This document shows, piece after piece, positions 58,150 through 64,000 of a DNA stretch of 64,000 bases; positions within the stretch are counted from its first letter, which is position 1; each line of letters starts with the position of its first letter. The notes below the pieces were generated by a model that was given only the letters and a program-made list of their open reading frames with translations, was not told the DNA's origin and made no database searches. The stretch comes from Hemileia vastatrix (lineage: Eukaryota > Basidiomycota > Pucciniomycetes > Pucciniales > Zaghouaniaceae): positions 6,953,001-7,017,000 of the forward strand of contig JASXTE010000012.1 in assembly GCA_030280995.1 (NCBI GenBank), given 5' to 3'. Position numbers and translations under genes: made by a program.

Positions 58150-58322
58150 CACTACAGCACATGTTTGTTTTGCCATGGGGCACAAAAATTATGCATCAGT
58201 TGTGCAACAGTTACAAAAATAGTGTTTTTTTGCAATTAAGACCCACCTAATACCTTCAAGTGCCAAAAGTAATTGTTGCACCATTGTTGCACCCCAAGTT
58301 AAAACAAACATTTATTTTAGTG
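58150..58322. mobile_element. CACTA MITE (173 bp)
   Basis: Starts CACTACAGCACATGTTTG and ends with the inverse CAAACATTTATTTTAGTG; the TIR extends about 36 bp (TTTGTTTT…TGGGG…CAA). Target duplication TGT at 58147-58149 and 58323-58325. True CACTA…TAGTG ends with a 3-bp duplication make the class assignment firm. Confidence 0.85.
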
Positions 58323-58429
58323 TGTATAAAAGCTTAAAATTATCATTTCTCTTATAACTTTTCAAAATTAAAGGTAACATGATTTAATTTTTACTTTTTT
58401 TGATATTAAGTTAAATTTTAGACTGCATA

Positions 58430-58800
58430 TGCAAGAGGATTTCATGTTACATATGCATCTATATGCAATATGCAATATTAAATTTATAGTATGCAATATG
58501 AAATTTGAAATATACAATTTACAATATGCATTTTGAATTTTGAAAAAAAAAATATGCATTTTGAAAAATTGAATTTTAAGAATGCAATATTATGTATGTA
58601 ATATGATATATGCAATATGCAGTATGAAATATTCATTTTGAATTATAAATTATGCTACATAGAATATTTAATATGCAATATGAAGAATTCAATATGCATG
58701 GTTATGCTTTATTCATAATTCATCAATAATGTATATAAAATATGCATGAATAATAGATACTGAATATGTATGAAATTTCAATATTGACTATTCATGAATA
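58430..58800. repeat. ATGCAATAT-rich low-complexity stretch
   Basis: Many overlapping variants of ATGCAATATGAAAT. A similar but separate ATGCATATGAA-rich tract lies in the CACTA-like elements (54480-54570, 12300-12430). Confidence 0.7.
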
Positions 58801-59352
58801 ATGAATATTGAGTTCACATACATGATGCTTATGTTAGACCAGTCTTTGCTTAATGTGTGCTCAATGAAAGAACAAATCAGGGTTTTGTTGGATCAACTTG
58901 TGATCAATGTAGGACACACTGGGCTTCAATAAAGGGAAAATCTCAGACTAAATGTGATTATAATTTTTTCTCAATGTTGTATTTATTTTGGGTCCAATAT
59001 ATAGCATAAAATAGGGTCAAAATTAAGTTCAAAGAGAGAACTTCTAGTAGTTCCCCCCTAAATTTCACATGGTGCTTCTATTCTTCATGATTTCTATTTT
59101 ATTCAAAACACAAAACTAAAATGGCACACCTTTATTCGGTACTTAATATGTATCTTTACATTTAATTCATTTTAAGTTGAATGATACCAGATCACCATAC
59201 CAAAATTTAAAATACAATATCTTCATTTCAAGTTTTATTTTCATCACACTAAAGCAGCATGTTTTTATAAGATTGGTGTTTAAGTTGCCACCAACCTGTG
59301 TAGCCCAGGGGAAATTGTTATAATGATTTCTTCATGAAAACCTGTTGAAACC

Positions 59353-59547
59353 ATGTTTGAGCCCCAACAGGAGCCAAATACTGAGATTAAAAGAGTAAAA
59401 ATTCCCATAAATGATGTGTTTAAGACAGACCAGAAAACTCCAGAGAACACCCAGTGTGATGCTGGTGATATGGCAGAATCTATTATTGATATACTTACCC
59501 AAAATATAATGGAGAAGTTGAAAAAAATGTGTGATAGAGACTAAAAT
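59353..59547 (+). CDS. Short ORF of unknown function
   Basis: ATG at 59353, 63 residues, with more even base use than the surroundings (EPNTEIKRVKIPINDVF, then QCDAGDMAESIIDILTQ). It is charged, with no membrane segment or recognised domain. It could be a relic exon of a mobile-element gene just outside element D. No family recognised. Confidence 0.3.
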
Positions 59548-60046
59548 TTTGCTTAAATAATTTTGATTCAGGATATGAAGCTCCTTAAAGCATTATAAGT
59601 CAGGCAGTTGATGAGGTACTTCACTTTGTCTTATCAGGAATCTTTGTTTTAAAATCTTATCTATAATAGGGGGGTATCAATTTTAAGGGATCAAAAATTA
59701 GGGATCAGGAAAAGTTTTTCCATAGATCCAAAATTATTATCTGTGGAAGATTCCTATCCACTATCCCTTGGGCTAGTGGATAAGGAATGTACAATAATAC
59801 ATTCTCCTGCCTCTTACACCCCAATTTCAATTCCTAATTACCGATTCCAATCTCATCACCTCTATGATTGATTTTTCAGAAATTCACATGAAATATAATT
59901 TTGGATGCCATCCTTATGTCTCTCTTCACTCTAGGCCACTTTATTTTGGTGGCAAAATCTTAAAATTTTTTTCTATCTACATACCACCCCTGCTCATATG
60001 GATGCAAATTTCTACTTCCCTCATCACCTAAACCTTCCACTAATAA

Positions 60047-60345
60047 CAATGAAGAACCTCTCTGCTAGGAATCAAATCTAGTAAACTATGAATGCTATTT
60101 AGTGCCTATATGCACAAAGCATTTCATGATTTCCATCCTTTCCCTCAAGTCAAAAACACTTTCTTGGCCAAATCCGCAACAGAAAATTGGATCCTCTCAA
60201 CATAAAATATTTTCATAATGACTTTTATTATACTCCATAAAATTCTAGCTGATTTAAAGGATGAGTTGTATGATCTTTATGAAGAAGATAATCTTGAACC
60301 TGCACCAGCTCTCTCCCCCCCTTTATTCACCAAACTTACTTTCCA
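60047..60345 (+). pseudogene. Transposase remnant (element D), internally deleted
   Basis: The start MKNLSARN at about 60050 corresponds to the C2 transposase start. Scraps of the middle follow (TCAAAAACACTTTCTTGGCC matches the SQTLAWP region). Then comes the C-terminal ILHKILADLKDELYDLYEED at 60233-60292. The catalytic blocks are gone. Confidence 0.8.
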
Positions 60346-61419
60346 CTGTGATACACTCTGTCAATCATTCCAATCAAACTCCAACATTTCTCAACACAAC
60401 CTTTTTATTTTTTTTCATACTCTCTTTCATGTTTTATTCACTTTGGATGGTTATTTATTTGGTGCATATTTAATTTTATTTTTACTTTTCTGTAAAATTT
60501 CCTTTGTTTTTCAGGCCCCTTTGTTTTCTTTCATAAACTCAACATGAAATTGAATTTTTTCTTCCATTGCATAATTTTTCTTTCTTTCTTTCTTTCATCC
60601 CTCATATCCTGTTCCTCTTCTACTCTTGCATCCCTAAATTATTTTGAAGTCAAATTTTTTTTCCTCACTCATCTCTCCAGGTTAGTCATTTTTTAATTTT
60701 TTTCTATCTTTTTCTTTCTGATTATTTATTTTTTTCTTTTTTTTTGTATCCCATGTTTTTTGTAAGTGGTTTTTCTTTTGGTTTTCATGGTTAAATTAAT
60801 TTTTTTTTCCCTTTCTCTTTCTTTTTTTATCTCAATCATTCTACTTTATATCCCTCCTTGGACTAGTTATTACCCCCTCTTTCCCCATTTTGCTTTTTTT
60901 TCTTTCCATGTCATTGATAAAAATTTATTGTGATTTATTTATGTATTTCACTTTCTCCATATTCAATTTCCCCCAAACTTTCAACTTTTCTCTCTCTCAA
61001 GCTATTTTTTCTACCTTTCCATTAAGGTAAGTGTCAACTCCTATTTATCTTTCTTGCATATATGATATATATGTCTTTTTATATATAATTCACACCCAAA
61101 TAGTTGTATGTCTCTTATCTAAATAAAAATGGACTTAAATAAATCCTCTTTTTTTGTTTTCATTATCACTTTTCAAGTTTTTGCGAGATTTTGAAAAAAA
61201 ATTTGGAATTAGGGTTAGGTTTATTTAAATATCATTTTCTTATAGCTAAAGATTCTCCTGAAGCTTATATTAAAGTTCCCAAAAACAGCTTTGAATTTGA
61301 TTAAGTGGTTTCTGAGATATTGTCCTTAAAAGTTGAGCCTTTTTTTCCAAATTTCACTTTTAATTATTTCATAATTCCTTCATCATGCATTTATCCTTCA
61401 AGAGTCCCCCTTTTTACAA

Positions 61420-61818
61420 GTAAAATTTTTCAAGATTTAATAACAAGATACATACTAACAAAATGATGCAAATTATATTACTTTTGGAATATTCTCTTGT
61501 ATCAATCCGATTTCTGGAAAACCTATACAATCACCTACTTAAATCAAAGATCATGGCTTATATCTTATGAGTCATAAGTCTATAATCAATTTTGAATTGG
61601 GAAATGGTATCATGAAAACTCTTTGTAAAACTTCTCATTACAATAAACAAAAAAAAGTTTTTTCATCTTTGAAATCTTGTCAAGACTTCACTCATTTTAG
61701 GTGTCCTTTTCATTTAAGTCAAAATTTAATTCAACAAATCAACAAGGTAAAAAAAGAAGGTGAAATTAATAAATTTAAAAAAACTCAAGGTAGATTAAAA
61801 AATTATGTGGATTTTTAG
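61420..61818 (+). pseudogene. Dioxygenase remnant (element D)
   Basis: Follows the gene of A and B: NKIHTN (HxD changed to HTN), a frameshift, then YITFGIFSCINPISGKP, a TAA, and KDHGLYL, INFELGNGIMKTL, where the distal His region reads YNKQKK. DFTHFRCPFHLSQNLIQQIN and a Lys-rich tail follow. Iron ligands are lost, so it is dead. The GAT codon (61545 region) shows what the TGA of A and B replaced. Confidence 0.75.
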
Positions 61819-61888
61819 TTTTTCCAAATATTTATTATTCTTTTATAAATTTTCAATAAATAATTCTAATATTTAAATTTACTAAATT

Positions 61889-62042
61889 AAAGTAATGGAC
61901 CAACAACCTTGTGTTGTATAAATGGTAATCATGATAACATTAATTTCTTTTATTAGGCTCCTCTATCTTAAACTTTTTGAAAGTCCCAAGCTTCTGTTTC
62001 TGGATTAACTGAATTTTGGTATGTGTAATTATCATTACTTCA
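61889..62042. repeat. Conserved inverted repeat downstream of the dioxygenase gene (element D)
   Basis: AAAGTAATGGACC and ATCATTACTT arms with CAACCTTGTGTTGTATAAA between, as in A and B. Confidence 0.5.
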
Positions 62043-62067
62043 AAACCAGTAAAATTGACATATCTTA

Positions 62068-62280
62068 CACCAGAAAAAAACATGGACACTTGATAGCAGG
62101 TGCCAATACCTATCTTTGATTCAACTCAATTTTAGCTCAGCTGTAATTCTTCTAGAAAGACTGCGCACTGAACAATGAGCCCACTAGCTTGCAAAATATC
62201 AAATCAAATTTACTCTTAAATCAAAACTGAATATAGGTATAGGCACCTGCTAGCATGTGCCACTTTTATTTTTTGTGGTG
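62068..62280. mobile_element. GCTAGC-type CACTA-like MITE (213 bp) inside element D
   Basis: CACCAGAAAAAAACATGG at the left, TTATTTTTTGTGGTG at the right; TIR about 55 bp, containing GGCACCTGCTAGCATGTGCC at 62242-62261. Flanks TTA and TAA. A decayed relative lies at 50360-50562. Confidence 0.7.
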
Positions 62281-62825
62281 TAAGTTATTTATTTATTCAT
62301 TTATGTAATTATATTGAATTTTGGTAACTACCACCCTTTTCTTCATCAAAACTTAGTGGAAGTTATTGCTGAATTATTTAATTGAAAATTTTTTGTTGAA
62401 ACCTACCTATTATTTCAATAAAATTCAAGGGTAAAATTGCCAAATTTTCAAAACAGATATTAAATTTTCTTGAGTTAAATCAATTTAGAAATGCAAATTT
62501 ATTGACTTGAGATGTAATTTTGTAAATTTTGTTATGAAAACACAAAGAAGTAAAAAAAAAGTGTGTTAAATTTTCCATTGGGACCATTTAAAAATGAATT
62601 TGGTTCATTTCTTGTTAAGTTGTTCAATTAATAATGGATAGAGTAATGAAATACAAGAAGTTATGAAATACTTTCATGTTCAAAAAATAATAAAAGAAAA
62701 CAAAAAACTATCAATCAATCAAAAATTTTCATAAATCATTTAATTTCCTCAATAGATTTATTAGCTTTAACACATTATATCAGGAAAAAAATTTTTGGAA
62801 CCATCTTCAAGTTAATTCTCAAGTT

Positions 62826-63800
62826 TCATCTGATCCAATATGAAATTGTACTCAAGAGTTTTCTTCTCTCTCTTTTATATTTTAATACTGAGAGATAGCT
62901 CAAATTTTTTCTCCTCCATGTCTTTTTCACTATCATCCCTCTCTGAAGAGAGCTCATACTTCCTCTCCTCCAAGTCTTTTTCCCTATTATCCCTCTGTAA
63001 ATAGAGGTCATATTGTTGCTTTTATAAGTTAAGAGTCTCTTGCGAAAATTCAACTTTACCTATTGTTTTAAGAAATATTAAAAAAAAAGAAAACAAAAGT
63101 AGACTGAATTATTAAGAGGTATCCTATCACTTTCCAGAATCATGTTTCTCTAAAAATTATTTGAAAAAAGAGATGGGGGTTTGAGAAGTACTATCTATTT
63201 CTTGTTTTCTTTGACTACTAAAATTTAGAGTAGATGAAGGCCTTTTATTTTTTTTGGAGGAATTTGGCATATTGTTTTCATCATCATTGTTTTTGCTAGC
63301 TTCAAAATTTCTTAATTGTGGCTGCTGGGTTTTCTCATCAGCCTTTTTAGAAATAATAAAAAGGGAAGTAAATAAAAATGAAGGAAAGAAACTAGATACA
63401 AGAAAAAAACTCACTGGAGTTAGATTTAGTTGGTTTATATCACCCTAAAGATCCATAAAAAAGATATCTTGATTGGTCAAATCAAAAAGCGGGTAGGCTT
63501 TAGTGGAGGAAAATGATTTTAAAATATTTCTCTCAATATCATTTTTGGAGACAGTGTCCTCTACATTCAAAAAACTTTCTGCATAAACATCATCTCACTC
63601 TTTAAATATAGAGTCCATCTCTTTATAGTAAAGACATAAAGAATCGAGTTTATTATCTATAGATTTAATGCCCTTACTGATATCAATGCAAGTAATACCA
63701 AAAACAGTGGAAGATGAAATAGTCTTAGCCTTATTGAATTTTGCTCAAAAGTTTTTGAAGAAGTCAGGTATATTTTTTTTCAAAAGATAAATAAAAGGGG
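62826..63800 (-). pseudogene. Myb-like/coiled-coil accessory gene remnant (element D)
   Basis: Same three-exon plan as 2626-4023, reversed. Exon 1 part 63800-63425 (FGITCIDISKGIKSIDNKLD, IFKE, with stops). Exon 2 is about 63347-63140 (KADEKTQQPQLRNFEASKN, then STLNFSSQRKQE). Exon 3 is 63045-62826, with two degenerate coiled-coil repeats (DLEERKYELSS type). The exon 2 donor reads GAAAGT instead of GTAAGT. Its N-terminal part is lost near 63800. Confidence 0.7.
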
Positions 63801-64000
63801 GGAAAATCTCTGACTTTGATTTTTAGTTCAATTTTTGGTTGCAGGGTGGAATTCTGTGTCTGATTTGTGGAGTGACCCTGTTTGACCCCACCTTATTCTT
63901 TTTCTTTTCTAAATTTTTTATATCCATGGCTCATGTCCTCTTATCTATGGATTCATACAAAATTTTTATTAGCACCTCCTCTTCCCTTCTCTTAAGAGAA

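Larger units (their letters stand above)
59669..64000. mobile_element. Harbinger-like element D (left part; continues past the window)
   Basis: Starts with a G-run and GTATCAATTTT after TA at 59667-59668. It matches the right end of C2 in reverse, including the CCACTA…CTAGTGG palindrome at 59752-59788. Order: transposase remnant (+), conserved leader block, dioxygenase remnant (+), spacer, Myb-like gene remnant (-). This is the only copy in which all three genes can be seen together. Confidence 0.8.

Noticed and set aside
62826..63800. Separate host gene on the minus strand near the window end
   Set aside because: Exon order and motifs match the Harbinger accessory gene of C2, and it lies downstream of a matching terminus, so it belongs to element D.
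1..64000. KDZ transposase, the usual partner of fungal TET/JBP genes
   Set aside because: No zinc-cluster KDZ-type transposase motif was seen; all transposases here are of the Harbinger DDE_Tnp_4 type.
1..64000. Host genes, tRNA or rRNA genes
   Set aside because: None found by eye; every frame with real coding character could be tied to a mobile element except the small ORF at 59353.

Overview
The window is eukaryotic, AT-rich, poor in CpG and almost entirely made of transposable elements. I found no host gene, tRNA, rRNA or bacterial-type operon. Several protein families point to a rust fungus (Pucciniales): Ty3/Gypsy polyproteins of the rust type, PIF/Harbinger transposases with a Myb/SANT-like partner, and Tet-like 2OG-Fe(II) dioxygenases. 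A large, repeat-swollen rust genome of the Austropuccinia/Puccinia kind is my best guess. This is an inference from remembered family resemblance, not from a search.

Layout. 1-2267 is the right-hand part of a decayed Harbinger element (C1). 2276-7681 is a near-complete Harbinger element (C2) with a spliced Myb-like/coiled-coil gene and a transposase that keeps its DDE triad. 7997-8186 is a MITE. 9096-14125 mixes two old LTR copies, a chromovirus integrase fragment and a CACTA-like fragment. 15282-36965 is a minus-strand Gypsy element (Gypsy-A). Its 3' LTR is split by a second complete minus-strand Gypsy element (Gypsy-B, 15411-24059), and smaller elements sit inside both. 37099-38100 is a 1-kb dispersed repeat. 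38457-42128 (A) and 44708-48436 (B) are nearly identical Harbinger-like deletion derivatives in inverted orientation, separated by AT-rich DNA and a 300-bp (TATTA)n tract. 48690-58322 is a graveyard of Gypsy, CACTA-like and MITE pieces in AT-rich DNA. 59669 to the window end is another decayed Harbinger element (D).

How the parts relate. The Harbinger elements here carry up to three genes: a DDE transposase, a Myb/SANT-like accessory protein with a repeated coiled coil, and a Tet/JBP-like dioxygenase. In A and B the transposase has lost its catalytic core, but the dioxygenase reading frame survives with a single shared nonsense codon. Tet/JBP enzymes oxidise 5-methylcytosine or thymine in DNA. 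The stop codons in Gypsy-B are mostly TGA, often where Arg is expected, which fits deamination of methylated CpG. Together this suggests, without proving, transposons carrying a DNA-demethylation-type enzyme in a genome that methylates its transposons.

Both Gypsy elements also carry a spliced, Cys-containing gene on the strand opposite gag-pol, starting about 100-150 bp inside the 3' LTR. I regard the Harbinger-dioxygenase association and these antisense genes as the two most interesting signals in the window.
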